Shown here in pieces: positions 45,575 through 55,330 of a DNA stretch of 64,000 bases. Made by a program: the position numbers and the translations under genes. Source of the DNA: Bacteroidetes bacterium ADurb.Bin012. GTDB taxonomy: Bacteria; Bacteroidota; Bacteroidia; Bacteroidales; TTA-H9. The stretch is from the NCBI GenBank assembly GCA_002071415.1, contig MWFC01000001.1, positions 1 through 64,000 on the forward strand, written 5' to 3'. A model generated the notes under the pieces. The model was not told the DNA's origin. It was given only the letters and a program-made list of their open reading frames with translations, and ran no database searches. Positions within the stretch are counted from its first letter, which is position 1. Every line of letters begins with the position of its first letter.

Positions 45575-47563
45575 TTAATGCACAAATTTTCGTTGAACTT
45601 TTTTGCCCTCCCAATTTATTTCGATGAAATATATGCCTGATGGTAGGCTTGAAATATTAAGTCTTAAAGTTTGAAAACCGGGTAATAAATTGTACATATT
45701 GGTATAAACCTTAGTGCCAGAAACATTAAAGATATTGATTTCAGACAGAGAGGCTTTATTAACGGAAATATTCATGTATAATTCATGCTGGACAGGATTA
45801 GGATAGATTTCCGAAACCGTAAATCTCTCAGAGAGGGGTTGGGCAATACCAACAGCAATTGAGGCTTGTTTAAGCACAATATCACTGTTGGGATCAAAGT
45901 AAACGCCGATGGGTTTTTTATCGAAAATAAACGAGAATCCCTGGTGATTTACATCATTCATTACTCTGATCAGAGTATCGAGTTCATTTAGTCCCACAAT
46001 CCTTATAGTGATTGGCATTTTAAAGAATCCCGTATTGGTTTGAGTTTGATTAACTTCTAAATATAATCCCCAATGTTGATCGTCAATTTGCGTGATGCTG
46101 TAATAATTTTGGTAAATAGGATGATTGGGCATATATATCCATTCATCGAAAAACCATTGATAATCTTCACCCGTAACTGAGTTTACAATATTGATGAAGT
46201 CAGGGATAGTAGCTGATTGGTATCGAAACGATGAATCATGGGCATATTGGTGAATAATATTGAAAAATATTGAATCGCCCAAAGTATATCTTAGCTGATG
46301 AAGTACACAAGCGCCTTTACAGTAAGTTATGGCATAGTTGAACAATATATCAGAGGAGGGAGTAGTAATAGCCCAACTTGGATCAGAAATAGGCCAATGT
46401 GGGTTAGCTGATAGATAATAGGAAGCATTTTGAAGCACATCCTGTTTGTAAGCATTATAACCCGATTTTTCTCCCAGCCAGAGACTTTCGCTAAAGGTGG
46501 CAAATCCTTCGTTAAGCCAGATATCGGCCCAGGTTGCACAAGTTATCATATCGCCAAACCACTGATGTGAAAATTCATGTACAATGAGGCTTTCGTCCCA
46601 GCAATTGGGACAAATGCTCGTAAGAGTCTGGTTCTCCATTCCACCCCATTGAAATTCGTCGTTCAGGCTTGCAAATCCATTCTTGGGAAAGGGATGCTTG
46701 CAAAAAGTTGAACTAAAATAAGTTGTTACATCATCTATAACATTGATGATATTTTGAGGATTTTCGCCTTGATTGTAATAGAACCTGAAGGGGAAATGCT
46801 CGGATGTGTCGTTAGGATTCGTATAATTTATGATCTTGAGGTTGTAATTGGTTCTCGAAGTGAGGGCAATGAGATACGTAGCCACGTTTTCATCACTTTT
46901 CCAAGTATAATAGATAGTATCAGCAATTTTGACCGAATCTTGCAATATACCGTTACTTCCAAGTTTTACATTGGAAGGTACTTTAGCGGTCAATTCCCAT
47001 TGGGCCTTATCAGATGTCCGGTCGTAACAGGGAAACCAGCAGCGGGCACCTTCGGGTTCACAATCGGTAAATACAAAGCCATTCTTAGCATAGAAGGCGT
47101 AGTCATTTACATTGTTATGATGATATTTTATGGCAATCTGAAAGGTGTCGCCCGGTATCATAGTAGTATCGAGATTGATGGTAAGGATGTTACCGCTGTG
47201 GGTGAAGGTGGAGGCAGCAATACTAACTTCCTGAATTTGAAGAGATGAATTCACTGCATTCAGCTTTACATGATCGAGCAAACTGTCGGCTTTCAAGGTA
47301 ATGACCAGCTTACCGTCGAAAGCATGCGAGTAAGGCGATTGGTAGCACGACCAGATATCAACATCGAGTTGATATTTCAAAACATCGAACGACTTGGGGA
47401 AATAATTTTTCTCTTCGTTGCGAAAGTATTCAGTAGAATATTTTTTTATTTTATCGAGATGACAGCGATACGACCCTCTTTCGAAAACTTGTTGAGCTTT
47501 TCCAGAATTTAATATTCCAAGGCCCAAAACGAGGGAAAGAATTATGGTAAGTTTGGTTTTCAT
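45575..47563 (-). CDS. M1-family aminopeptidase with type IX secretion sorting domain
   Basis: 662 residues: a signal peptide (MKTKLTIILSLVLGLGILNSG), an N-terminal beta-saddle, then the catalytic domain with the exopeptidase motif WGGMENQT and zinc site HEFSHQWFGD (near residue 330) with the third ligand in WLNEGFATFSE. The last 80 residues form a Por-secretion-type sorting domain (EIYPNPVQHELYMNI, INIFNVSGTKVYT, LPSGIYFIEI), so it is exported across the outer membrane by the type IX system. It releases N-terminal amino acids from peptides at the cell surface. Length is short for M1 because the helical C-terminal domain is missing. Confidence 0.93.
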   Translation of the reverse strand: MKTKLTIILSLVLGLGILNSGKAQQVFERGSYRCHLDKIKKYSTEYFRNEEKNYFPKSFDVLKYQLDVDIWSCYQSPYSHAFDGKLVITLKADSLLDHVKLNAVNSSLQIQEVSIAASTFTHSGNILTINLDTTMIPGDTFQIAIKYHHNNVNDYAFYAKNGFVFTDCEPEGARCWFPCYDRTSDKAQWELTAKVPSNVKLGSNGILQDSVKIADTIYYTWKSDENVATYLIALTSRTNYNLKIINYTNPNDTSEHFPFRFYYNQGENPQNIINVIDDVTTYFSSTFCKHPFPKNGFASLNDEFQWGGMENQTLTSICPNCWDESLIVHEFSHQWFGDMITCATWADIWLNEGFATFSESLWLGEKSGYNAYKQDVLQNASYYLSANPHWPISDPSWAITTPSSDILFNYAITYCKGACVLHQLRYTLGDSIFFNIIHQYAHDSSFRYQSATIPDFINIVNSVTGEDYQWFFDEWIYMPNHPIYQNYYSITQIDDQHWGLYLEVNQTQTNTGFFKMPITIRIVGLNELDTLIRVMNDVNHQGFSFIFDKKPIGVYFDPNSDIVLKQASIAVGIAQPLSERFTVSEIYPNPVQHELYMNISVNKASLSEINIFNVSGTKVYTNMYNLLPGFQTLRLNISSLPSGIYFIEINWEGKKVQRKFVH

Positions 47564-47634
47564 AATGGTTATGCTTTGAATGGGCGAAGATAGGATTTTT
47601 TTCGAAGAACCAATTTTATAAAATAGAGAAAAGA

Positions 47635-48381
47635 TTAATATGGATGATTCTTTATTCTTTCGATGGCCGATAAAATTTCACGGTGAGAGGGAATAGCCAC
47701 ATTGGTAGCGAGAAATCCTTCATAAACGAAATTGCCATATTTATTGCATTCGGCGATAAATTCCTTCACCACTGCACTCAGGTCTATATTCAGAGGTACA
47801 AGAATACGAAGAGAGGTGTATTCGAACAAGAAACGAAGTTTCTCGGTTTCAATCTGATAGTTTTTACATGTTTCTTCCCATTCCATACGGATGATGCGAG
47901 CCTGGTTTTCGCTGAAAGTTCCTTCAAAGGAAGGGAAGATGGCAATAAACATGCGCAGTTTGTTGTCTTTACCGCCCAAACCCGTCGAAATAAGGCTGGG
48001 AGGATTGTCGCTCAACTCTCCTTCGATTAAGGTTCGAGAAATATAATAGGCAAAACGGGCAAAATCCTGAAGCTTTGGTGGAGCAACTTCCTTGTATTTT
48101 TCGATAACCCTGAAAGCTTCGATGTTGCTTCTTAAAGCAAGTATGACAAGAATTTTTTTGCCTTCGGCAATAGTTAGATCGCTCTCGAATAATCGGGCAG
48201 CCATCTTTAGGGCATGTTCATCGCCAACTTTATTGGGCTTCAGTTTGCGTGCAAGTCGTAAAAATTGCTCCTGATCCTTCACATTGATGATATCATCAAC
48301 AATTCGAATATTAGAACTGTGTTCTGTAATATAATGATAAAACTCTTCGGCGTCGGAAAATTCTGAAGGTTCGTTCGGCAT
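47635..48381 (-). CDS. Conserved cytoplasmic protein of unknown function
   Basis: 248 residues with no signal peptide or membrane segment and no motif I can name. It is rich in amphipathic helices with an acidic N-terminus (MPNEPSEFSDAEEFYHYI). It starts 15 bases after the diacylglycerol kinase gene ends, in the same direction, so it may belong to the lipid-kinase operon. A real gene by composition and spacing. Confidence 0.7.
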   Translation of the reverse strand: MPNEPSEFSDAEEFYHYITEHSSNIRIVDDIINVKDQEQFLRLARKLKPNKVGDEHALKMAARLFESDLTIAEGKKILVILALRSNIEAFRVIEKYKEVAPPKLQDFARFAYYISRTLIEGELSDNPPSLISTGLGGKDNKLRMFIAIFPSFEGTFSENQARIIRMEWEETCKNYQIETEKLRFLFEYTSLRILVPLNIDLSAVVKEFIAECNKYGNFVYEGFLATNVAIPSHREILSAIERIKNHPY

Positions 48382-48396
48382 GTGAGTCGATATTTT

Positions 48397-49278
48397 TTAT
48401 AATGGAATAAGAATTCGTAACGAATGGGGTTTCACTTTTACATGAACTTCTTTGTCCATTTTGAAAGGTTCTCCATCAATGTTTACATATTTGCCTGTCT
48501 CGCGAATTACGGTAAATTGATCGGCTTTATAAGTGTTCACATAGAGGCTCTTGTCAATTTTATGCGTAAATAGAAGAACCACCGTGCGCAGGATTTTTGA
48601 ATAGGGAATTTTTTTGACTATTGTAATATCGGCCAGTCCATCGGTAATGCTGGCCTTGGGGGCAATGAATGTATTGTAGCCAAACTGGTTGCTATTAGCA
48701 ATGCTTAGTAATATGGCTCTTTCCTTGATGATGAAATTGTTGGCAATAACTTGGAAGAGTCGCGGGCGAAAAGTGATGTATTCCTTCACCGCAATCTTGA
48801 AATAAGTAAAAAATCCTCGATGATTGTCTAAGGCAAATTGCCTTGCAATACGCGCATCGAAGCCCATACCTGCTATGCTTACCGCAATACGATCGTTTAG
48901 CTGAATGGTGTCGATGCACATGGCTTCTCCATTTTTTATCAAATTCAATGCTTCTTCAAGTTTGAAAGGAATCTTGAGAAAATGTGCCAGACCATTACCC
49001 GAACCAGCCGGGATGATGCCAAGAACAGCACTGCTATCTACCAGTACTTGTGCAATTTCGTTTATGGTTCCATCTCCTCCTACCGCTACGATGATATCAT
49101 AACCTTTTGCAACGGCTTTTTGCGTAAGATCCGAAATTCTGTCCTTTTCATTAATTCTAACGATTTCTGTTTGAAAGGTTTCGGCCGGAAAATATTCGGG
49201 TATCATCTCTTCTAATTTTTGTTTACGCGAATGATGAATGCCTGCAGCGGGATTGATGATGAAGTAGATCTTTTTCAT
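48397..49278 (-). CDS. Diacylglycerol-kinase-family lipid kinase
   Basis: 293 residues with the DAGK catalytic fold: FIINPAAGIHHSRK at the N-terminus, the ATP loop IVAVGGDGTINEIAQVL, GIIPAGSGNGLAHFL and a C-terminal half ending in VNIDGEPF. It phosphorylates a lipid alcohol such as diacylglycerol (or a sphingoid base or ceramide) with ATP. Its start overlaps the end of the LtaS-like gene by 4 bases, so both are made together. In Gram-positive bacteria DgkB recycles the diacylglycerol released by LtaS; the same logic fits here. Confidence 0.93.
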   Translation of the reverse strand: MKKIYFIINPAAGIHHSRKQKLEEMIPEYFPAETFQTEIVRINEKDRISDLTQKAVAKGYDIIVAVGGDGTINEIAQVLVDSSAVLGIIPAGSGNGLAHFLKIPFKLEEALNLIKNGEAMCIDTIQLNDRIAVSIAGMGFDARIARQFALDNHRGFFTYFKIAVKEYITFRPRLFQVIANNFIIKERAILLSIANSNQFGYNTFIAPKASITDGLADITIVKKIPYSKILRTVVLLFTHKIDKSLYVNTYKADQFTVIRETGKYVNIDGEPFKMDKEVHVKVKPHSLRILIPL

Positions 49279-51221
49279 GGTTTTACCATTTGATCTGCGC
49301 GGAGTCGATGATATATTATCCGGTTGTTATATTGCTGTATGATAGCTTTTAGAAAACGTAAAGCTTCGTCCTGTTCAGGCAATTGCTCAGCAGCAAGGTT
49401 ATTGGTTTGAAGACTGTCGTTTTTTAAATCGTAGAACCCACTTACTTTTTCATTGAAATATCTGAGGCATTTATTCTTATAAATTAGTTGATATTCTTGA
49501 TTTAGATAGCTGATACCAAATGGGGTAGAGGTGATATCGAAAACACTTCGACCAAAGGCAACAAACGAACCCTCAGCATTTAAGAAATCCATTACCGAAG
49601 GATAAATATCACATTGCTGCGCAATCTGCGATGAAAAGCCGCGGAAAGAATTATCGGGCAGATAGAAGATCAAAGGAATGACATGTTGCCCAACCGGTGT
49701 AAGATAATAAGGGCTAAAAGCCTCGGAGGTGTGGTCGGCTGTAATGATGAAAAGGGTATTCTTGAACCATGATTCCTGCGAGGCCATTTTGAAGAATTGA
49801 CCCAATGCATAGTCGGCATAACGTATGCTTTGATGTATCTTGAGTTTCCCAGGTCCGAAACGATTCATATATTTTGCTGGAACGACATAAGGATGATGCG
49901 AAGACAAACTGAAGAATACTACCAGAAATGGCTGTGTTTGATTCGAGAGATCCTTCGCCATGAACTGGAAAAAGGGCTCGTCAAAAATTCCCCATCTTCC
50001 ATCAAAGGCTTCTGGTCCCCTGTATTCATTCTTACCTTTATATTCATCGAAACCAGACAAACGCGAAAATGCATCGAAATGCATGGTGCCATTCATTCCT
50101 CCATGATAAAATATGGAATGATATCCCAGAGGCTTCAGGCTTAAAGGCAGGCTCGAGATAGGCTCGCTAACATAGGGCGAATTGATGAATTCTACGGGCA
50201 TAAGGGAAGGAAGGCTCGAACAAATGGCAGGAATAGCCTCGATGGAACGCTTTCCGTTAGCATAGGCTCGAAAAGTAAGACCATGCCTCATGAGGGAATC
50301 CAGCACGGGTGTGTAACCTTCCGTGGAATCCTTGTAAAGCTGCGGATTCATCAGTGCGGAATGCTCAAGTGAAAAACTCTCCATAATAATTATGACCACA
50401 TTGAATTTCGTTGTAGGTTGCGTAGCTCGATAATAATTTTTTAGGGGCTGGAATATGCTGGCGGCTTCTGCTTCATCTTCATAATAAACCACTTCTTTCA
50501 GCGAAGGTTTTCCATAGGTTTTGATGATTGTAAAAGGAGTATTCAATATAAGAGCATCATAATCGGGAGAAATCATTTCTGCTGCATTCACCAAATAGAT
50601 CGGCCTGCGCTGAAAACCTCCTCTTATTCCTACAATGGCTATTCCTCCCCATACAATCATTAAAAACAAATTCCAGATAAAAAAGTTCCATTTGCTTTGG
50701 TAAAAGAGTTTTTTTTCGTACCTTAGTCTTGTGGTCAGCAAAACAAAAATAGAAAACAGAACAAAGAAAACCAGCAGATAAATCCAGAAGTCGGATAAAA
50801 ATTTTGGAAGGAGCAAGCCCATGTTGTTTGTGGCTTTTAAAAATCCAGTAACATCCCATGTAAGTCTTTTCAGCGTAAATGGATAGTAAGCCGAATCGAT
50901 GATATTGAGAAGGATGCCAATGGCGTTTGCGAAATAAAATAAAAAGGAACTAAAATTTCGGTAGTACTTATGATTGCGAAAAGGGAAGGGGAGGGTTGCA
51001 AGGAAAATATAAGGCAAATTCAGCATGATTACAGCCGAAAGATCGAATCGCAACCCTAACCGCCATATTGTAAAAATAGAAGGAATGGCTTCGGAGGGGA
51101 AAAGATCATGCTGAAACCAGTAAAGACATAAACGCGAAAGGGAAAAAACAATAAGAGCTATGAGTAAACGATAGGCTACAATAAGATGGGTGCCATTTTT
51201 CCAGACGAATTTAATTTTCAT
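49275..51221 (-). CDS. LtaS-like membrane phosphotransferase (sulfatase fold)
   Basis: 648 residues. About five N-terminal membrane helices are followed by a periplasmic alkaline-phosphatase-fold domain: VVIIIMESFSLEHSAL (metal site), a nucleophile in NGKRSIEAIPAI, FYHGGMNGTMHFDAF and ITADHTSEAF. Relatives include lipoteichoic acid synthase and phosphoglycerol/phosphoethanolamine transferases, which move a head-group phosphate from a phospholipid to an acceptor. In a Gram-negative cell the acceptor could be a membrane-derived glycan or lipid A. Coupled by a 4-base overlap to the diacylglycerol kinase gene. Confidence 0.9.
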   Translation of the reverse strand: MKIKFVWKNGTHLIVAYRLLIALIVFSLSRLCLYWFQHDLFPSEAIPSIFTIWRLGLRFDLSAVIMLNLPYIFLATLPFPFRNHKYYRNFSSFLFYFANAIGILLNIIDSAYYPFTLKRLTWDVTGFLKATNNMGLLLPKFLSDFWIYLLVFFVLFSIFVLLTTRLRYEKKLFYQSKWNFFIWNLFLMIVWGGIAIVGIRGGFQRRPIYLVNAAEMISPDYDALILNTPFTIIKTYGKPSLKEVVYYEDEAEAASIFQPLKNYYRATQPTTKFNVVIIIMESFSLEHSALMNPQLYKDSTEGYTPVLDSLMRHGLTFRAYANGKRSIEAIPAICSSLPSLMPVEFINSPYVSEPISSLPLSLKPLGYHSIFYHGGMNGTMHFDAFSRLSGFDEYKGKNEYRGPEAFDGRWGIFDEPFFQFMAKDLSNQTQPFLVVFFSLSSHHPYVVPAKYMNRFGPGKLKIHQSIRYADYALGQFFKMASQESWFKNTLFIITADHTSEAFSPYYLTPVGQHVIPLIFYLPDNSFRGFSSQIAQQCDIYPSVMDFLNAEGSFVAFGRSVFDITSTPFGISYLNQEYQLIYKNKCLRYFNEKVSGFYDLKNDSLQTNNLAAEQLPEQDEALRFLKAIIQQYNNRIIYHRLRADQMVKP

Positions 51222-51244
51222 TCAAAAATACCTGGGCTTATTAT

Positions 51245-51916
51245 TTATTTGTGATAGATCAGTTGGCTTATATACGAAGTGTCGAGTGAAGTGGCTGTTT
51301 CGGTTATCAAATGGTAAAAAAGTTGAAAGGATTTTCCATCGTGTTGAATCGTTCCAGAAGCTAAAAAATACGTGGTAGAAGTATCGGTAATCTCAATAAT
51401 TTGTTTGCTGAATCCAAGTGTATCTCCCAAGTATCCCAACAAATCGGCCTTGATGAGAGAAGGGTAGAGGCCTCCGATTTGTTCGAAGTAAATATGACGG
51501 GTTCCAGGATTATACAACGAATCAGTGAACAGAACCGAAATGCCTCCAGGATAAGGCGAAATTCGTTCACCCGACCATTTGCCGGTTAAATTTGCCCCTT
51601 CGATGCGAACAATGACCGTTCTTTCGGCATTGGCTACATTATTATTGAAATCTTCGGCAAAGTAATAAACCTTGTATCGGCCCGCCTTGTGAATGTTCAA
51701 TTCGGAGGTATCAATCCACATCTTGAAAACCCCATAGTTATCGGTGATAATAACACCTGAATCATAAAATGGGCTGTTGAGTCGGATATAAACCGGATTT
51801 GATCCTACAACGGTGATAAACGGAGGGGTGTCATCTTTTACTTCATCTATACAACCAGTAAGCGTAAAACTTGTGAATAGACACGCACAAATACAGAAAA
51901 ACAAAAACCTTTTCAT
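51245..51916 (-). CDS. DUF5011-type immunoglobulin-like lipoprotein
   Basis: 223 residues. A lipoprotein signal ends LTGC (Cys22). Next is a DUF5011-like Ig fold (about 30-105: DTPPFITVVGSNPVYI, YDSGVIITDNYG, GRYKVYYFAEDFNNN) of the type found in surface lipoproteins of gut and environmental Bacteroidota. The remaining 115 residues are unassigned. Likely surface-exposed; ligand unknown. It lies 24 bases upstream of the LtaS-like gene on the same strand. Confidence 0.85.
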   Translation of the reverse strand: MKRFLFFCICACLFTSFTLTGCIDEVKDDTPPFITVVGSNPVYIRLNSPFYDSGVIITDNYGVFKMWIDTSELNIHKAGRYKVYYFAEDFNNNVANAERTVIVRIEGANLTGKWSGERISPYPGGISVLFTDSLYNPGTRHIYFEQIGGLYPSLIKADLLGYLGDTLGFSKQIIEITDTSTTYFLASGTIQHDGKSFQLFYHLITETATSLDTSYISQLIYHK

Positions 51917-52022
51917 AATAAGAGGATTTTGATTGATTTTGCAAAATTATTCAAAAATCGATGACTTTGGTTTTTACTCCGCCTCGAGTGTCAATTAAGG
52001 AATTTTGGATTACATCCATTCG

Positions 52023-52051
52023 ATTGCTATCACGGTTGTTTTGTAATTTTG
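52023..52051 (+). promoter_or_regulatory. Putative promoter of ychF
   Basis: ATTG (52023-52026), 17 bases, then TAATTTTG (52044-52051), close to the Bacteroidota pattern, with 25 bases to the ATG at 52077. It is the only promoter-like pair upstream of this gene. Confidence 0.5.
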
Positions 52052-52076
52052 CTATGAATAATCGAATCGAACAGTC

Positions 52077-53165
52077 ATGGGTTTACAGTGTGGAATTATA
52101 GGTTTGGCTGGAGTTGGGAAAACTACTCTTTTCAATTGTTTGTCGAGTTCAAGAGCTCGGGCAGGGGGAGGCGGAAGTAAAAGTAATTTAGGAATGATTT
52201 ACGTTCCCGATGATCGTTTACAAAAGATCGACGCTTTGATAAAATCGGCCAGGATTGTTCCTACCACGGTAGATATCGTAGATATACCGGGTTTGGTGAG
52301 AGGAGCTGGTAAAGGCGAAGGTGTAGGGAGTAAATTTCTGGCCGATATACGAAATACCGATGCTTTGATTCATGTTTTGCGTTGTTTCGATGAACCTTCG
52401 GTGCCTCATGTGGAAAGCAGCATCGACCCTGTAAGAGACATCGAGATGGTAGAACTCGAACTTATCGTTCGTGACCTCGAATCGATCGAGAAAAAACTAC
52501 AGCGGCTCGAGAAACAGGCAAAGAGCGGCGACAGGGAGGCTCGAACTGGTATCGAAGTGCTCGAAGTATATAAACATCATTTGGAGGATTTTCTTCCTGC
52601 ACGCACAGCTCCTGTAGGAAAAGAATTCCAACGTTATTTAACCGACCTTTTTCTCTTGAGTGCAAAACCCGTCATGTATGTGTGTAATGTCGATGACGAT
52701 TCTGCTATTACGGGAAATGCTTACAGTAATGCCGTAAGAGATTTCTTCGACGATCAGAATGTTGAAATATTGACTATTGCAGGAAAATTGGAATCAGAAA
52801 TTGCCGAATTGGATGACCCGGCCGATCGTCGGGCATTTTTAGAGGAGGTAGGCTTGAATGAACCTGGCGTTAATAAATTGATACAATCGGCATATCGCCT
52901 GCTGAATCTCCAGACTTTTTTCACGGCAGGACCCAAGGAAGTAAGAGCATGGACCATTCGCAAAGGAATTACAGCACCAGAAGCTGCTGGCGTCATTCAT
53001 TCCGACCTCGAACGCGGATTCATAAGAGCTGAAGTGATGAAATACGACGATTTTATTCGATTGGGCTCTGAACACGCATGCCGTGAGGCCGGTAAACTAT
53101 TCATCGAAGGAAAGAATTATGTGGTTCAAGATGGCGATATCCTGCATATCCGGTTTAATGTATAA
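52077..53165 (+). CDS. ychF: Redox-regulated ATPase YchF (OBG family)
   Basis: 362 residues, the usual size. GLAGVGKTTLFNCL is the P-loop, DIPGLVRGAGKGEGVGSKFL is the G3/switch region, and a coiled-coil insert and C-terminal TGS-type domain end with VVQDGDILHIRFNV. YchF preferentially hydrolyses ATP, binds the ribosome and affects oxidative-stress responses. It is monocistronic, with a promoter-like pair just upstream. Confidence 0.96.
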   Translation: MGLQCGIIGLAGVGKTTLFNCLSSSRARAGGGGSKSNLGMIYVPDDRLQKIDALIKSARIVPTTVDIVDIPGLVRGAGKGEGVGSKFLADIRNTDALIHVLRCFDEPSVPHVESSIDPVRDIEMVELELIVRDLESIEKKLQRLEKQAKSGDREARTGIEVLEVYKHHLEDFLPARTAPVGKEFQRYLTDLFLLSAKPVMYVCNVDDDSAITGNAYSNAVRDFFDDQNVEILTIAGKLESEIAELDDPADRRAFLEEVGLNEPGVNKLIQSAYRLLNLQTFFTAGPKEVRAWTIRKGITAPEAAGVIHSDLERGFIRAEVMKYDDFIRLGSEHACREAGKLFIEGKNYVVQDGDILHIRFNV

Positions 53166-53238
53166 GGTGGCATCGAGGCGTAAACTGCCTTCATAGGAAT
53201 CGAAAATTATTCGCAGAATCTTCCCCCTGTCCCTGATT

Positions 53239-53619
53239 TTATTTCTTGTTTTTCAATCTGTTGGCAACAAAATAAGAACTCAGGAACAACCCTCCCGAAA
53301 GAATGAAAGGTAAGGCATACACAAATCCACCGAAAGAAAGACTAAGATGACCTCCCATAAATTGAAGAAAAAATATTACGGCCGAAAAAATAAGAATGAT
53401 GCCCGCTTCACCAGTGTGCCAAAAACCAATGATACAACCAATGAAAGCCATTCCCACTAATAACATCAAATCAATGATATGGGGAAGTTTTGTGCCTTCG
53501 GTAAACGTAACCCTCTTTATTAAATAAAATACCAGGAAAAATAATAAACCAACGATTCCTGTGATGAGGCCAGCCACTTTCAGATATTTGCTCAATTTAT
53601 GGTTTTTATGTTCGTACAT
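53239..53619 (-). CDS. Small four-helix membrane protein of unknown function
   Basis: 126 residues with about four hydrophobic segments (VAGLITGIVGLLFFLVFYLI; LLVGMAFIGCIIGFW; IILIFSAVIFFLQFM; ALPFILSGGLFLSSYF) and a lysine-rich C-terminus. No family recognised. It faces the ychF terminus convergently. Believable as a gene because of the membrane pattern and its start codon context. Confidence 0.6.
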   Translation of the reverse strand: MYEHKNHKLSKYLKVAGLITGIVGLLFFLVFYLIKRVTFTEGTKLPHIIDLMLLVGMAFIGCIIGFWHTGEAGIILIFSAVIFFLQFMGGHLSLSFGGFVYALPFILSGGLFLSSYFVANRLKNKK

Positions 53620-53904
53620 CTGTCTCGATCGAATTTTTAGTCAAACCCACAAACATACACTATCGATTCCAATCAAATTTGACCATCTTCGAATGAAATA
53701 AAACGAAACAGCCAAAATCTAATACACTCGAGCGAACCTCTGTCTATTCGGATAATCATACAGAAAGTTTTACGAATTGATAAGATAATTACCCATGAAT
53801 ATGTTGACGAATAAGAATATGAAAGAATCAAGACCGCTGCTAATGTGTAAGTTCGAACGAGCTTAGCCTTAAAGGCATATCTCAATTGGTCGACTTCATG
53901 TTTA
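53620..53904. other. Intergenic DNA flanking the IS110 remnant
   Basis: AT-rich sequence with no gene or structural RNA visible on either strand. It may include the left end of the decayed insertion sequence, but no inverted ends could be recognised (IS110 elements lack long terminal inverted repeats). Confidence 0.4.
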
Positions 53905-54660
53905 ACTTTTAATCGGAAAGTACATGTGATAGCAGTCGGTCTTGACTTGTACAAAATTACAATATTTTGAGGAATAAACAACATGAAGAACACTTTTGAA
54001 GTGAAGAAATTTTCGACCCTAAGGTGTGGCATTCTATGGGCAAGTATTTGAGAGAGATGAAAGCGAACAGAATTGCCATGGAGAGTCCATGAATTTATGG
54101 GATACCACTAGGGAACCTATTCGAAGAAATGGGATTTGAGCTGCTTTTTAGTGAATCCATATCGGATAAAACAAATGCCAGATAGAACGAGCGATGTAAA
54201 AGATGTGCAATGGATTGTCGTGTTTTTACAGAGAGGTATGTTTTAACCCAAGTTTGGTTCCGGATAAGCATATCAGGGAATTGCGAACTTATACACGAAA
54301 ATAAGGCATATTGCAAAAGTGTATCACAAGTGTTCTGCAGGAAATGGAATCTGCCTTGGAAATGTGTGGCATTCGTATTACCAGCTATGTAAGCAATATA
54401 TCGTCGAAAAGTATTCAAAAGATAATTGACAGTATTGTTGACGGGAGTGATGATATGGATCAATTGGAAGAATTGGCACACAGTCGGATTGGCAATAAGC
54501 ATAGGGAACGAAAAGAAGAGATGGAACTATTGTAAACCATCCGTGCGATGGGAAAAATCATCTTCCATGAGTATCATCGCCGAAATGGAGGCAGAATGAG
54601 TAAATTCGGGAACAACATTAAATTTAGTGGCTGGGCATGATTAGCCCATGAAATCATGGA
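53905..54660 (+). pseudogene. Degenerate IS110-family (DEDD) transposase remnant
   Basis: Joining reading frames recovers a decayed IS110 transposase. It begins VIAVGLDLYK (the N-terminal GIDxxK-like motif), then IAMES, LLLVNPYRIKQMPDRTSDVKDVQW after one extra base in a T run, VPDKHIRELRTYTRK in another frame, a 74-codon in-frame part at 54311-54535 (MQKCITSVLQEMES, with YVSNISSKSIQKIIDSI), and finally IIAEME and MSKFGNNIKFSGWA. These match the RuvC-like catalytic domain, DVKD motif and C-terminal Ser domain. At least four frameshifts and several stop codons mean it is inactive. It lies next to the pRiA4b ORF-3-like gene and the CRISPR array. Confidence 0.85.
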
Positions 54661-54703
54661 AGTGTCGTTCGAATATTGAACTAAATATCTCCTCGTATAA
54701 CTT

Positions 54704-55330
54704 TTATTTTTTGAACTTATCTTTATAGATTTGGTTGAAAAAATTAGCTTCAAGGACGAGATCATAATCATTGGGATCCCATTCGTCATTCGGACCTAAA
54801 TCGAGCCATTCCAATAATTCCGAACGTTGAGGATCGGATTTGTCGGCCATAATGAATTTGAACTCTTCGAAGCTGTAAGTGCCACCACAATCTTCAGGTG
54901 GGCATGCACCTTTGCCGCCAAGCAGAATTGCCGATGAAGAATCATGCAACTTATCGATTTTCTCCAGAGTAATTTTATGCACCCAGTCGTCGCCAAAATC
55001 ATAAATGTAGGTAAAAATTTGTCCTTCGCGATTGAAAATGTCGGTAAGTTTTGTTTTAGCTGCATTAAGTGAATTGACAGCGTTGAAAAAAAGGTTAAGA
55101 GAGAAGAAAGAGTCAGATGTCTCTTCATCTTCTTCGGGTACAGCTTCTATTTGAGGGCTCGAACGATAACCCAAGGGGGAAAAGGCATACAGATGAGAAT
55201 TCGACCAACCGAATGCATCTTGAATGATGTTGTGAAAATCATCGAAGGTAATTGCAGCTGGAACTATTATTCTTCGCCAAACTGACGGTTTAGTGATGCG
55301 TTGGAGCTTAATTTTGAATTGAAAAGTCAT
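54704..55330 (-). CDS. Plasmid pRiA4b ORF-3-like family protein
   Basis: 208 residues with the family's landmarks: LKIKLQRITKPSVWRRIIV-type start, DAFGWSNSHLYAF, YIYDFGDDWVHKITLEK and GGKGACPPEDCGGTYSFEEF. The family was named after a plasmid gene and is often found on insertion elements (IS1096 passenger gene) and mobile DNA; its biochemical role is not established. It lies between the IS110 remnant and the CRISPR array and is intact. Confidence 0.9.
   Translation of the reverse strand: MTFQFKIKLQRITKPSVWRRIIVPAAITFDDFHNIIQDAFGWSNSHLYAFSPLGYRSSPQIEAVPEEDEETSDSFFSLNLFFNAVNSLNAAKTKLTDIFNREGQIFTYIYDFGDDWVHKITLEKIDKLHDSSSAILLGGKGACPPEDCGGTYSFEEFKFIMADKSDPQRSELLEWLDLGPNDEWDPNDYDLVLEANFFNQIYKDKFKK

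Noticed and set aside
53673-54032. 119-codon minus-strand ORF
   Set aside because: It is antisense to the IS110 transposase remnant and shows no coding signature.
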